DNA of 16,904 nt from an uncultured Lachnoanaerobaculum sp. (GCA_916720285.1 CAKAQP010000027.1:1-16904), one strand, 5' to 3'; shown: positions 8,239-15,932, counted from the stretch's first letter. The notes: generated by a model from the sequence alone, not told the origin. Numbers and translations are program-made.

Positions 8239-9903
8239 TTAATAGAACAATCTATTTACTGCAGAGAATAAAGCTCTGATAGATGATCTTGTGATATTAC
8301 CTGAAATACCCACACCATAAGTGGTCTTTCCGCTTTCCACATCAAGCATATGAATATATGAAGCCGCCTTTGCATTTGAACCTGATGTAAGAGCATGCTC
8401 ATTATAATCAAGAACCTTAATTCCCTTACCGACAACATTTTCAAGGCCTCTTTTAACAGCATCGATAGGACCGTTTCCGGTACTCTCAAACACTTTCTCT
8501 TCACCGTTAAATGTGTATGTAACCTTAACATATGTAGAGAAATCTCCGTCCTCATCGGCATCAGTGATAATACATTTGTTGAAATGCAGAGGTTCTTTCT
8601 TCTCAATGTAATTCTTTTCAAATTCCTTGTAGATTTCTTCCGGTGAAACTTCACCCTGTACTTCTGAAATCTTTTGAATAATATCTGCGAATTCCTTGTG
8701 CATACCCTTCGGCAATTTGAAGCCATAGAATGTATCCATGACGAATGCAACTCCGCCTTTGCCTGACTGTGAGTTTATTCTTACTACAGGCTCATACTCA
8801 CGACCTATATCTGCAGGATCTATAGGTAGATATGGAACTTCCCAGTATGGGTTGTTTCTCTGTCTCATCGCCTGAACGCCTTTATTTATAGCATCCTGAT
8901 GAGAACCTGAAAAAGCTGTAAATACAAGCTTTCCTGCATATGGATGTCTCGGGTCAATGCTCATCTTTGTGGTTCTTTCATATACATCTATGATTTCTTT
9001 AATATTGCTGATATTAAGATTCGGATCAATACCCTGTGAAAACATATTGTAGGCAATATTAAGTATATCCACATTTCCTGTTCTCTCACCGTTTCCAAAA
9101 AGTGTACCCTCCATTCTGTCGGCTCCTGCCAAAAGCGCAAGCTCCGCAACAGCTGTACCTGTACCTCTGTCATTATGAGGATGTGTGGAAAGTATAATCG
9201 CCTCTCTGTTTTTTAGGTGTGTACTCATCCACTCTATTCTGTCTGCAAATACATTAGGTGTTGTCATCTCAACAGTGTTCGGAAGATTGATTATTATCTT
9301 CTTATCTTTTGTAGCGCCCCATGCATCTACAACGGCGTCACATACATCAAGTGCAAAATCAAGTTCTGTTCCCATAAAGCTCTCAGGTGAATATTCCAAT
9401 ATAATTTCACCGTCATGGTCTTTCATGTACTTCTTTACAAGATCCACACCTTCAAGTGCAATATTTTTTATTCCTTCTCTATCAAGAGCGTATACTACAT
9501 CTCTTTGTAATGTATCAGTGGAATTATAGATATGCATTATACATTTTTTAATTCCCTTTATAGCTTCAAAACTTCTTTTTATAAGATGCTCTCTACACTG
9601 GCAAAGTATCTGTACTACAACATCATCCGGTATAAGTTTTCTGTCCACAAGCTGACGAAGGAAGTCAAATTCTATCTGGGATGCTGCCGGAAAACCTATC
9701 TCTATTTCCTTAAAGCCCAACTTTACAAGCAGATTAAACATCTCTATCTTTTCTTCTACCACCATTGGCTCGACCAATGCCTGATTGCCGTCTCTTAGGT
9801 CTGATGAACACCATATAGGTGCTTTCTCTATTTGCTTATTCGGCCATGTTCTCTCTTTAAAATCCACTACAGGATTTCTCTTATATCTTTCAATATGATA
9901 CAT
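8239..9903 (-). CDS. leuA: 2-isopropylmalate synthase (LeuA, long two-domain type)
   Basis: This 554-residue enzyme condenses acetyl-CoA with 2-oxoisovalerate, the first committed step of leucine synthesis. The N-terminal DRE-TIM barrel shows SSDLRDGNQAL at 33-43 (metal-binding Asp and catalytic Arg), THPHNDRGTG at 240-249 (the HxH metal ligands) and LFGNGERTGN at 268-277. The C-terminal part, from about residue 430, is the LeuA regulatory domain ending GVGISGNITRSSIRAL then FSAVNRLFY, so leucine feedback inhibition is probably kept. Length and motifs match the LeuA2 type of actinobacteria and many clostridia. It has a GAGGAG site 7 bases before the ATG. It is the only amino-acid gene here, with no leuB, leuC or leuD near and no room for a T-box leader in the 62 bases before it, so it is probably transcribed from the upstream operon. 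Confidence 0.96.
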   Translation of the reverse strand: MYHIERYKRNPVVDFKERTWPNKQIEKAPIWCSSDLRDGNQALVEPMVVEEKIEMFNLLVKLGFKEIEIGFPAASQIEFDFLRQLVDRKLIPDDVVVQILCQCREHLIKRSFEAIKGIKKCIMHIYNSTDTLQRDVVYALDREGIKNIALEGVDLVKKYMKDHDGEIILEYSPESFMGTELDFALDVCDAVVDAWGATKDKKIIINLPNTVEMTTPNVFADRIEWMSTHLKNREAIILSTHPHNDRGTGTAVAELALLAGADRMEGTLFGNGERTGNVDILNIAYNMFSQGIDPNLNISNIKEIIDVYERTTKMSIDPRHPYAGKLVFTAFSGSHQDAINKGVQAMRQRNNPYWEVPYLPIDPADIGREYEPVVRINSQSGKGGVAFVMDTFYGFKLPKGMHKEFADIIQKISEVQGEVSPEEIYKEFEKNYIEKKEPLHFNKCIITDADEDGDFSTYVKVTYTFNGEEKVFESTGNGPIDAVKRGLENVVGKGIKVLDYNEHALTSGSNAKAASYIHMLDVESGKTTYGVGISGNITRSSIRALFSAVNRLFY

Positions 9904-9937
9904 TTAATCTCTCCTCTTTCCTAATCTAAGTTTAAGC

Positions 9938-9964
9938 TTTGTCCCATTCTCTGATTTTTGTCCC
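9938..9964 (-). repeat. Short direct repeat upstream of leuA
   Basis: The octamer GGGACAAA (minus strand) occurs twice, at 9957-9964 and 9938-9945, 19 bases apart, in the 62-base gap between glmM and leuA. The spacing is close to two helical turns, as for a protein-binding pair, but the repeat is short and no good promoter hexamers accompany it. I list it as an observation only. Confidence 0.3.
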
Positions 9965-9965
9965 C

Positions 9966-11312
9966 CTATATTAAAAGTCCTTCTTTTTCCATAACTTTTA
10001 TTACTTCATCTGTATATTTTTCGCATTCTTCCATGCTCTTTGCTTCTACCATTACTCTGATAAGAGGCTCGGTACCGCTTGGACGAAGAAGTATTCTTCC
10101 GTCATCTCCAAGTGCTTTGCTTACAGCATCTACCGCCTCAAGCACCGCCTTGTTTTCTCCGGCTTTTTGCTTATCCACAACTCTCACGTTCTTTAGAACC
10201 TGTGGGAAGATATCCACTTCGCTTGCAAGTTTTGACAGAGTCTGCTTGGTTTCAAGCACTACCTCCATTACCTTGAGTGATGTAAGTATTCCGTCACCTG
10301 TTGTGGCATGTTTTGCAAATATAATATGTCCCGACTGCTCACCGCCAAGGCAGTGACCGTTATTTTGCATATTTTCATATACATATTTATCACCTACAGC
10401 GGTCTTTTCAAAATTTATATTTTCTCTTTCAAAGGCTTTATACAGTCCGAAGTTTGACATAACGGTTGTAACTACAGTATTGTTGAAAAGCTCTCCCCTC
10501 TCCTTCATATACTTACCGCAAATATAAAGGATCAGGTCTCCGTCCACCACATTACCGTTCTCATCAACACAAAGGCATCTGTCGGCATCTCCGTCATAGG
10601 CAAAACCTATATCGCAACCGTTTTCCAAAACACATTTTTGAAGACTTTCTATATGTGTTGAGCCGCAGTCGGTATTTATATTTATACCGTCAGGATTGTT
10701 ATGAATCACATAGGTATCGGCTCCCAAAGCATCAAAAACATTCTTTGCAATACTTGAAGCCGAACCGTTTGCAAGATCCAGCGCCACCTTCTTTCCTTTA
10801 AAGGATCTGGTAGCTATAGAGATAAGATATCCTATGTATCTGTTTCTGCCTGCGGCATAGTCTATAGTTCTTCCTATATTTTCCTTTGTTGCAAAAGGAA
10901 TAGAATCTGCAGGTCCGTCGATATAGCTTTCTATCTTTTCTATAACTTCCTCTTCAAGCTTTTCACCCTTGCCGTTGATTACCTTTATGCCGTTGTCATA
11001 GTATGGATTATGACTTGCGGAAATCATTATTCCGCAATCGAAATCATCACTTCTTACAACATAGGATACACTTGGTGTTGTAGTAACATGTAGCAGATAT
11101 ACGTCCGCTCCGGATGCTGTAAGTCCCGCTACCAAAGAATATTCAAACATATAGCTTGATCTTCTTGTATCCTTACCTATAACAACCCTGCATTTTTTTC
11201 CGTCCTTAGAGTAGAAGCTTCCCAAAAATCTTCCGACCTTATATGCATGTTCAACTGTAAGGTCTATGTTTGCTTCTCCTCTAAATCCGTCTGTACCGAA
11301 ATATTTTCCCAT
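9966..11312 (-). CDS. glmM: Phosphoglucosamine mutase GlmM
   Basis: This 448-residue protein, the usual GlmM length, converts glucosamine-6-phosphate to glucosamine-1-phosphate for UDP-GlcNAc, and so for peptidoglycan and GlcNAc-containing glycans. It begins MGKYFGTDGFRGEAN, as GlmM does. The phosphoserine loop ISASHNPYYDNGIK places the catalytic Ser at 100. DGDADR at 240-245 binds magnesium, GGEQSGH at 323-329 is the sugar-specificity loop typical of GlmM (GEQSGH, not GEMSGH), and RPSGTEPLIRV at 410-420 is the phosphate-binding site. The ATG shares one base with the rmlD stop (TAATG), indicating translational coupling. In Firmicutes glmM is often beside cdaA and ybbR, so placement after rmlD is less usual and ties amino-sugar supply to this glycan locus. 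Confidence 0.95.
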   Translation of the reverse strand: MGKYFGTDGFRGEANIDLTVEHAYKVGRFLGSFYSKDGKKCRVVIGKDTRRSSYMFEYSLVAGLTASGADVYLLHVTTTPSVSYVVRSDDFDCGIMISASHNPYYDNGIKVINGKGEKLEEEVIEKIESYIDGPADSIPFATKENIGRTIDYAAGRNRYIGYLISIATRSFKGKKVALDLANGSASSIAKNVFDALGADTYVIHNNPDGININTDCGSTHIESLQKCVLENGCDIGFAYDGDADRCLCVDENGNVVDGDLILYICGKYMKERGELFNNTVVTTVMSNFGLYKAFERENINFEKTAVGDKYVYENMQNNGHCLGGEQSGHIIFAKHATTGDGILTSLKVMEVVLETKQTLSKLASEVDIFPQVLKNVRVVDKQKAGENKAVLEAVDAVSKALGDDGRILLRPSGTEPLIRVMVEAKSMEECEKYTDEVIKVMEKEGLLI

Positions 11313-12172
11313 TAGCTATTCTCCAGTTCTGACAAGTATCTCTTTAGGGCATCCTGCCATGAAGGCAAAAGCTCAAATCCGTTCTTTGTCAGCTTTGATT
11401 TATCCATTCTTGAGTTGTGAGGTCTCTTTGCCTTCACCGGGAAAGCGTCAGAGTTCACAGGTGTAACCGCTACATCAAGGTTTGCCTGCTTAAATATCTC
11501 ACAGGCAAATTCATACCAGGAACAAAGACCCTCATTAGTAGCATGATATCTTCCGTATTTATCGGTTAAAATCATATCCACCAAAAGTCTTGAAAGATCG
11601 GGAGTATATGTAGGTGAACCGATTTGATCGTTTACCACGCTTACAGCTCCTCTTTCCTTTCCAAGTCTAAGCATTGTTTTTATAAAGTTGTTTCCATGAA
11701 GGCCGAACACCCAAGAAATTCTTACTATAAAATATTTCTCAAGTAATTCTTCAACATATAACTCTCCCTTATATTTTGCCATACCGTAAATATTAAGAGG
11801 TGCTCTCTTATCATCCGGTTCCCATGGTCTTTCGCCCTCTCCGTCAAATACATAGTCTGTAGAAATATACATCATGGAAAGGTCAAGCGCCTTTGCCACC
11901 TTCGCAATATTTTTTGTACCTTCTGCATTTATCTTAGTTACGAGGGCTTCATTATCTTCTGCCGCATCCACTGCGGTATATGCCGCACAGTGGATTATTG
12001 CATCAAGCTTTTTTTCACCATTGATTTTTTCTATTACTTCCTTTGTCGCCTCAGGATCTGTAATATCCAAATCATCAATGTCTATGCCTATCGCATCAAT
12101 ATTTCTATTTGACAACTCACAAAGAAGATCGCTTCCAAGCTGACCCTTTGCGCCTGTTACCAATACTCTCAT
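11312..12172 (-). CDS. rmlD: dTDP-4-dehydrorhamnose reductase RmlD
   Basis: This 286-residue short-chain dehydrogenase/reductase catalyses the last step of dTDP-L-rhamnose synthesis, NAD(P)H-dependent reduction of dTDP-4-keto-L-rhamnose. It shows the Rossmann motif TGAKGQLG at 6-13, a HCAAYTAVDAAE stretch at 61-72, STDYVFDGEG at 104-113 (catalytic Thr region) and the YxxxK pair in YGMAKYKGE (Tyr 129, Lys 133), all standard for RmlD/RfbD. Length is normal, and no epimerase domain is fused to it. The start overlaps the rmlB stop by one base (TAATG), and the stop in turn overlaps the glmM start, so rmlB, rmlD and glmM form a coupled trio. Confidence 0.95.
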   Translation of the reverse strand: MRVLVTGAKGQLGSDLLCELSNRNIDAIGIDIDDLDITDPEATKEVIEKINGEKKLDAIIHCAAYTAVDAAEDNEALVTKINAEGTKNIAKVAKALDLSMMYISTDYVFDGEGERPWEPDDKRAPLNIYGMAKYKGELYVEELLEKYFIVRISWVFGLHGNNFIKTMLRLGKERGAVSVVNDQIGSPTYTPDLSRLLVDMILTDKYGRYHATNEGLCSWYEFACEIFKQANLDVAVTPVNSDAFPVKAKRPHNSRMDKSKLTKNGFELLPSWQDALKRYLSELENS

Positions 12173-13194
12173 TAAAGTCTTTCTCCATACATATTCTCAA
12201 AATACTTTGTGTATTCACCACTGATGATATGCTCCCACCACTCTTTATTGTTAAGATACCATTCAATAGTTTTTACAATACCTGTATCAAATGTATACTC
12301 AGGCTTCCATCCAAGCTCAGTCTCTATCTTGGTCGGATCTATAGCATATCTTCTGTCATGTCCCGGTCTGTCTGTTACAAATTTTATAAGACTCTCAGGC
12401 TTACCAAGTGCCTTAAGTATTGTCTTTACAACTTCAAGATTGGTTCTCTCATTGTGTCCGCCGATATTGTAAACTTCACCGACTCTACCCTTTCTTACCA
12501 CAAGGTCAATAGCCTTACAATGGTCTGTAACATAGAGCCAGTCTCTTACATTATCACCTTTTCCGTATACAGGAAGTTCTTCATCATTAAGTGCTCTGCT
12601 TATGATAAGCGGAATAAGCTTCTCAGGGAAGTGGTATGGACCGTAGTTATTTGAACATCTTGACACTGTAACAGGAAGACCATATGTTCTATGGTATGCA
12701 AGCACGAAAAGGTCCGCACTTGCCTTTGATGATGAATATGGGCTTGATGTATGTAGCGGTGTCTCTTCTGTAAAGAATAAATCAGGTCTGTCAAGTGGAA
12801 GATCTCCGTATACCTCATCTGTTGATACCTGATGGTATCTTTTAATTCCGTACTTTCTGCAGGCATCAAGTAAAGTTGTTGTTCCCATAACATTTGTTCT
12901 TACGAAACTCTCAGGATCTGTGATTGATCTGTCTACATGGCTCTCTGCAGCAAAGTTGATTACAACATCAGGCTTCTCTTCTTCAAACAGCTTGAAAATA
13001 AATTCTCTGTCTGCGATATCGCCTTTTACAAACTTGTAATTCGGTGCATTTTCCACCGGCTTTAAAGTCTCCAAATTCCCTGCGTATGTAAGAAGATCAA
13101 GGTTTATAATCATATCCTCAGGATACTGATTTACCATATAGTGAACAAAATTTCCGCCGATAAAGCCGGCACCGCCTGTAACAATAATTTTCAT
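12172..13194 (-). CDS. rmlB: dTDP-glucose 4,6-dehydratase RmlB
   Basis: This 340-residue extended short-chain dehydrogenase converts dTDP-glucose to dTDP-4-keto-6-deoxyglucose with bound NAD. Motifs: TGGAGFIGGNF at 6-16 (cofactor), FAAESHVDRS at 81-90, STDEVYGD at 124-131 (catalytic Thr-Asp-Glu) and YSSSK at 153-157 (Tyr and Lys), all canonical. I chose the ATG at 13194 because the Rossmann strand starts there (MKIIVTGG) and an AGAGG site lies 5 bases upstream. The frame can be extended to a TTG at 13242, but the added residues are lysine-rich and do not belong to the fold. It follows rmlA after 77 bases that contain no gene and overlaps rmlD by one base. Confidence 0.95.
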   Translation of the reverse strand: MKIIVTGGAGFIGGNFVHYMVNQYPEDMIINLDLLTYAGNLETLKPVENAPNYKFVKGDIADREFIFKLFEEEKPDVVINFAAESHVDRSITDPESFVRTNVMGTTTLLDACRKYGIKRYHQVSTDEVYGDLPLDRPDLFFTEETPLHTSSPYSSSKASADLFVLAYHRTYGLPVTVSRCSNNYGPYHFPEKLIPLIISRALNDEELPVYGKGDNVRDWLYVTDHCKAIDLVVRKGRVGEVYNIGGHNERTNLEVVKTILKALGKPESLIKFVTDRPGHDRRYAIDPTKIETELGWKPEYTFDTGIVKTIEWYLNNKEWWEHIISGEYTKYFENMYGERL

Positions 13195-13271
13195 ATTAAC
13201 CTCTTTTTTAGTTTTAATTTTATTAACGAGCCTGATTTTCAAAGCTTCGCAGTTTTCCTACATAAATATAA

Positions 13272-14159
13272 TTAGTGTACATCATCTATATACTTACCAT
13301 CATATACATCTTTCAGATATTTACCATACTGATTTTTCTTAAATATTTCATAAGCCTTCAAAAGCTCTTCATCACTTATCCAGCCGTTTAAGTATGCTAT
13401 TTCCTCTAAACATGCAATCTTTCTGTGCTGATGTGTTTCAATTGTATAAACAAAGTTTGTAGCCTCTACAAGACTCTCATGTGTTCCTGTATCAAGCCAT
13501 GTAAAGCCCTTTCCAAGTAACTTTACATCAAGTTCTCCCTTTTCAAGATAGATTCTGTTAAGATCTGTAATTTCAAGTTCACCTCTGGCAGAAGGCTTTA
13601 AGTTCTTGGCATACTCTACTACATCATTGTCATAGAAGTAAAGTCCTGTAACACAGTAATTGCTCTTTGGCTTTTCCGGTTTTTCCTCTATTGAAATCGC
13701 TTTACCGTTTTTATCAAACTCCACGATTCCAAATCTCTCGGGATCATCTACATAGTATCCGAATACTGTAGCCCCTTTTGTCTTTGAAGCTGCTGATTTT
13801 AAGTGATTCTTAAGCCCGTGCCCGTGGAAAATATTATCTCCGAGTATCATTGCTACAGGTTCATTACCTATGAAATCCGCTCCGATAATAAATGCCTGTG
13901 CCAGTCCGTCAGGACTTGGCTGAACGGCATACTCTAATTTAAGTCCGAAATGCGCACCGTCTCCAAGCAATTCTTTAAATCTCGGAGTATCTTCAGGTGT
14001 GGAAATTATAAGTATCTCTCTGATACCTGCCTCCATCAATACAGAAATAGGATAGTAAATCATCGGCTTGTCATAAATAGGTAATAACTGTTTTGATGTT
14101 ACCTTTGTAAGCGGATATAATCTTGTGCCGCTACCACCTGCTAATATAATACCTTTCAT
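13272..14159 (-). CDS. rmlA: Glucose-1-phosphate thymidylyltransferase RmlA
   Basis: This 295-residue nucleotidyltransferase makes dTDP-glucose from dTTP and glucose-1-phosphate, the entry step of the dTDP-rhamnose pathway. It shows the signature LAGGSGTRLYPLT at 6-18, SKQLLPIYDKPMIYYP at 22-37 (catalytic Lys), the metal-site GDNIFHG, IEEKPEKP and WLDTGTH, all intact, and has the usual RmlA length. It is the first gene after a good promoter and a terminator and therefore probably opens the operon. A GAGG site lies 7 bases before the ATG, in a leader of about 63 bases. It is followed by rmlB; an rmlC, often found between these two genes in related loci, is absent. Confidence 0.96.
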   Translation of the reverse strand: MKGIILAGGSGTRLYPLTKVTSKQLLPIYDKPMIYYPISVLMEAGIREILIISTPEDTPRFKELLGDGAHFGLKLEYAVQPSPDGLAQAFIIGADFIGNEPVAMILGDNIFHGHGLKNHLKSAASKTKGATVFGYYVDDPERFGIVEFDKNGKAISIEEKPEKPKSNYCVTGLYFYDNDVVEYAKNLKPSARGELEITDLNRIYLEKGELDVKLLGKGFTWLDTGTHESLVEATNFVYTIETHQHRKIACLEEIAYLNGWISDEELLKAYEIFKKNQYGKYLKDVYDGKYIDDVH

Positions 14160-14229
14160 TGTTCGTCCTCACTTTCACCGGGTTTTTTCGATCTCAAAGC
14201 ATTTGCCTTTGTAAGTTTCAGTAACTTTT

Positions 14230-14258
14230 ATAATACCATAATTTGATAAAACTGTGAA
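14230..14258 (-). promoter_or_regulatory. Likely sigma-A promoter of the rml/glycan operon
   Basis: On the minus strand a -35-like TTCACA (14253-14258, one mismatch to TTGACA) and a -10-like TATTAT (14230-14235, one mismatch to TATAAT) are separated by exactly 17 bases. Transcription would start near 14223, leaving a 63-base leader before rmlA. The site lies directly downstream of an intrinsic terminator, as expected for a fresh operon start. The leader holds only a small 5-bp hairpin (AAGTT/AACTT) and no recognised riboswitch. Confidence 0.65.
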
Positions 14259-14262
14259 GAAA

Positions 14263-14302
14263 TAAAAAAACTTGCACCAGGTTTATCCTTAATGCAAGTT
14301 TT
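14263..14302 (-). terminator. Intrinsic terminator upstream of the rml operon
   Basis: A 10-bp perfect stem (AAAACTTGCA at 14293-14302 on the minus strand with its complement at 14267-14276) encloses a 16-base loop that can itself form AGG/CCU pairs. It runs into seven T (14264-14270 read on the minus strand). This is a textbook rho-independent structure acting on minus-strand transcripts. It ends transcription of the small membrane-protein gene and insulates the rml promoter. Confidence 0.85.
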
Positions 14303-14435
14303 GTAATATTATATAATAACACTGGACCAAAGACTTCTCATGTGTATATACAATGAGCAATCCACAATATAAGTCAATTATCCTCTCCATGTCTCTGTAG
14401 TATTAAATAAAATAATTTTCTGTATCGATTACCAA
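14303..14435. other. Gene-free spacer with short palindromes
   Basis: These 133 AT-rich bases lie between the small membrane-protein stop and the terminator. They hold the palindromes TATTATATAATA and TGTATATACA (14343-14352) and, directly after the latter, TGAGCAATCC (14354-14363), whose inverted copy lies at 14817-14826. No convincing ORF or RNA gene is visible. Confidence 0.5.
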
Positions 14436-14708
14436 TCATATAAATATAGATATTACAAATATGATACAGCATACAAGAAAGTATACTACATAGTACTTAT
14501 TCTTTGTTCTGGTTTCTACATAATACAATCTGCCTAGAATATGATAATACATTCCTAAAATTATGATAGATACAGCCCCTGCAATGAATAATCCTAAATT
14601 ATTTTCAAAACTCAATATCGGCTTGAGTCTATGCAGAGCAAGTGATGATACTGCAAATATCCACAGTGCAAACGGAACAAACTCATATTTATAATATTTT
14701 TTATTCAT
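14436..14708 (-). CDS. Small three-helix membrane protein, function unknown
   Basis: This 90-residue protein is not assigned to any family by me. Three hydrophobic segments are visible, at about 10-26, 38-58 and 72-90, separated by a basic loop (HRLKP) and a polar loop (VETRTKNKYY), with a basic N-terminus (MNKKYYK). There is no signal peptidase site, and the last helix reaches the C-terminus. The ATG is preceded by AAAAGGATA, giving a usable though close AGGA site. A plausible promoter lies at 14846-14875 and a terminator at 14263-14302, so it can form its own transcription unit. I consider it a real gene because of these flanking signals and its regular helix layout, but no role can be assigned. 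Confidence 0.65.
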   Translation of the reverse strand: MNKKYYKYEFVPFALWIFAVSSLALHRLKPILSFENNLGLFIAGAVSIIILGMYYHILGRLYYVETRTKNKYYVVYFLVCCIIFVISIFI

Positions 14709-14775
14709 TATCCTTTTACTTTCAACCCAACCTATTTACTAACCTTTTTAAATCACCTCAATTCCTTATATTAGT

Positions 14776-14814
14776 ATTCGTAATCCCTATATGAATATAC
14801 AAATATCTACGAAT
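14776..14814 (-). promoter_or_regulatory. Inverted repeat in the leader of the small membrane-protein gene
   Basis: ATTCGTA at 14776-14782 and TACGAAT at 14808-14814 are perfect 7-base complements separated by 25 AT-rich bases. They lie inside the roughly 130-base leader predicted from the promoter at 14846-14875. An AATCC upstream in the RNA could pair with GGATT inside the loop region, which would compete or form a pseudoknot. No known riboswitch class is recognised. Confidence 0.3.
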
Positions 14815-14845
14815 GCGGATTGCTCACGTTCCTGTTACTACACTT

Positions 14846-14875
14846 AATATAACATTTTCCCTTTATTTTTTTCAA
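14846..14875 (-). promoter_or_regulatory. Likely promoter of the small membrane-protein gene
   Basis: On the minus strand TTGAAA (14870-14875) and TATATT (14846-14851) are spaced by 18 bases; a one-base shift gives TTATAT with 17. Both hexamers are close to the sigma-A consensus. The start would be near 14839, giving a leader of about 130 bases. It sits just past the stop of the GT2 gene at 14903, with no terminator seen between them. Confidence 0.55.
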
Positions 14876-14902
14876 CAGTAGTTCATTAAATTCATCTGTG
14901 AT

Positions 14903-15802
14903 TTATTTTTTATCGTTATATAAAACACTTTTAATTTCACTATCCATTAAATCTATTTTATATCTGCTATCTATTATCTCATCCGATATGCTTTGCAGGA
15001 ACGAAATAAACTCTTCTCTGAAAAAATATAATTCTTTTCTTTTAATACAGTCTAATATATTATTTACAATCCAGTAGACCATCTCATCCTTATAAATTTT
15101 ATTTACATTATCTATAACATTTTTATATGCGTTTATCTTGTACATGTAGTTTTCTTTGGAAAAAGTTCTGGAAATAGATTTATCTCTAATAAAATAATAA
15201 TTCAGATACTTCTTAACATACACTATACTGTTAGATTTACTTATAATCTCAGGAATTAATAACAGATCCTCAAAGTACTTACTTTCAAATGAAAATCTGT
15301 CCCATATCTCTCTTTTGTAAAGCTTATTCCATGCAAGTTGCATATACTTGCCATCTTTCAAGTATTTACCGACCGGTACTATGCCGCCTTCTAAATTTAA
15401 ACTTTCGATTTCTTCTTTTATTCCATTTTCATGCACTTTAATAACATCACAAAATGCAATATCCGCTTTTTGAGATGTTATTGCCCTATAAAGTTCCTTA
15501 TATATGTCTTTATTTACATAGTCATCTCCGTCAAGAAATGCGATATAATCTCCGTTTGAGTTCTGCACTCCATAGTTTCTTGCTTTTGATACCCCACCAC
15601 TTTTTATATGAAATACCTTTACATTATCATTCTTACAAGTAAACTCGTCAGCTATTTTCCCCGAATTATCTGTGCTTTCATCGTCAACTATTATTATCTC
15701 TATTCCACAAAAGCTTTGATTTAATAACGAGTCTATGCATCTATGTAAATACCTTTCCAAATTAAATACAGGTATAATTACTGAAATACTATACTTGTTC
15801 AT
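14903..15802 (-). CDS. GT2 family glycosyltransferase (lone gene)
   Basis: This 299-residue GT-A enzyme begins with SVIIPVFNLERYLHRCI at 7-23. VDDESTDNS at 39-47 binds the nucleotide, SGGVSKARNYG at 68-78 follows, and FLDGDD at 89-94 carries the DXD metal site. WNKLYKREIW at 158-167 and FEDLLLIPE at 177-185 match the EpsJ/CpsI-like branch of GT2 that builds capsules and exopolysaccharides. Donor and acceptor are unknown. It is more AT-rich than the operon genes and sits alone between the atp terminator and the small membrane-protein gene, so it is probably expressed separately. The ribosome binding site is poor (GGGAAG well upstream of ATG). The frame and motifs are complete and I see no sign of decay. 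Confidence 0.88.
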   Translation of the reverse strand: MNKYSISVIIPVFNLERYLHRCIDSLLNQSFCGIEIIIVDDESTDNSGKIADEFTCKNDNVKVFHIKSGGVSKARNYGVQNSNGDYIAFLDGDDYVNKDIYKELYRAITSQKADIAFCDVIKVHENGIKEEIESLNLEGGIVPVGKYLKDGKYMQLAWNKLYKREIWDRFSFESKYFEDLLLIPEIISKSNSIVYVKKYLNYYFIRDKSISRTFSKENYMYKINAYKNVIDNVNKIYKDEMVYWIVNNILDCIKRKELYFFREEFISFLQSISDEIIDSRYKIDLMDSEIKSVLYNDKK

Positions 15803-15881
15803 TATTCACATCACTTCCCACTTAAATGATACCCCCTACTATAAATACTAAAAATTTCTCATCATGAAAAATTTTGTGATT

Positions 15882-15932
15882 TTAAAAAAGGATTGTATGT
15901 TACTATCCTTTTAAAACAAACATACAATCCTT
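15882..15932 (-). terminator. Intrinsic terminator of the ATP synthase operon
   Basis: Arms at 15919-15932 and 15888-15901 form a perfect 14-bp stem (AAGGATTGTATGTT with its complement) around a 17-base loop, followed on the minus strand by a run of T (CCTTTTTTAAAA). It begins 5 bases after the atpC stop codon. This is a strong rho-independent terminator that closes the operon and separates it from the glycan genes. Confidence 0.9.

Larger units (their letters stand above)
14354..14826. repeat. Inverted 10-mer pair flanking the small membrane-protein gene
   Basis: TGAGCAATCC at 14354-14363 (plus strand) is matched by its exact reverse complement at 14817-14826. Allowing one mismatch the match extends to 13 of 14 bases (TGAGCAATCC, then A or G, then CA). 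The two copies enclose the 90-residue membrane-protein gene. They could be relics of a small mobile unit, binding sites, or chance in AT-rich DNA; I see no transposase and no clear target duplication. Confidence 0.3.

Noticed and set aside
8256..8750. 164-codon minus-strand ORF in another frame inside leuA
   Set aside because: It is a frame-shadow of the LeuA C-terminal domain, whose own frame is intact and conserved.
9958..10356. 132-codon plus-strand ORF opposite glmM
   Set aside because: Its serine-rich low-complexity translation is typical of the antisense of a real gene, and glmM is certain on the other strand.
12109..12654. 181-codon plus-strand ORF opposite rmlB and rmlD
   Set aside because: It lies fully antisense to two clear enzymes, crosses their junction, has no ribosome binding site and no recognisable motif.
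13195..13242. 16-residue N-terminal extension of RmlB from a TTG codon
   Set aside because: The added residues are lysine-rich and precede the Rossmann strand; the ATG at 13194 has a well-placed AGAGG.
13195..13271. Possible rmlC remnant or separate promoter between rmlA and rmlB
   Set aside because: At 77 bases there is no recognisable coding similarity, and TTGAAA has no -10 at suitable spacing.
15838..15843. TATAGT as a -10 for the lone GT2 gene
   Set aside because: No acceptable -35 at normal spacing; a promoter probably exists between 15803 and 15885, but I cannot place it.
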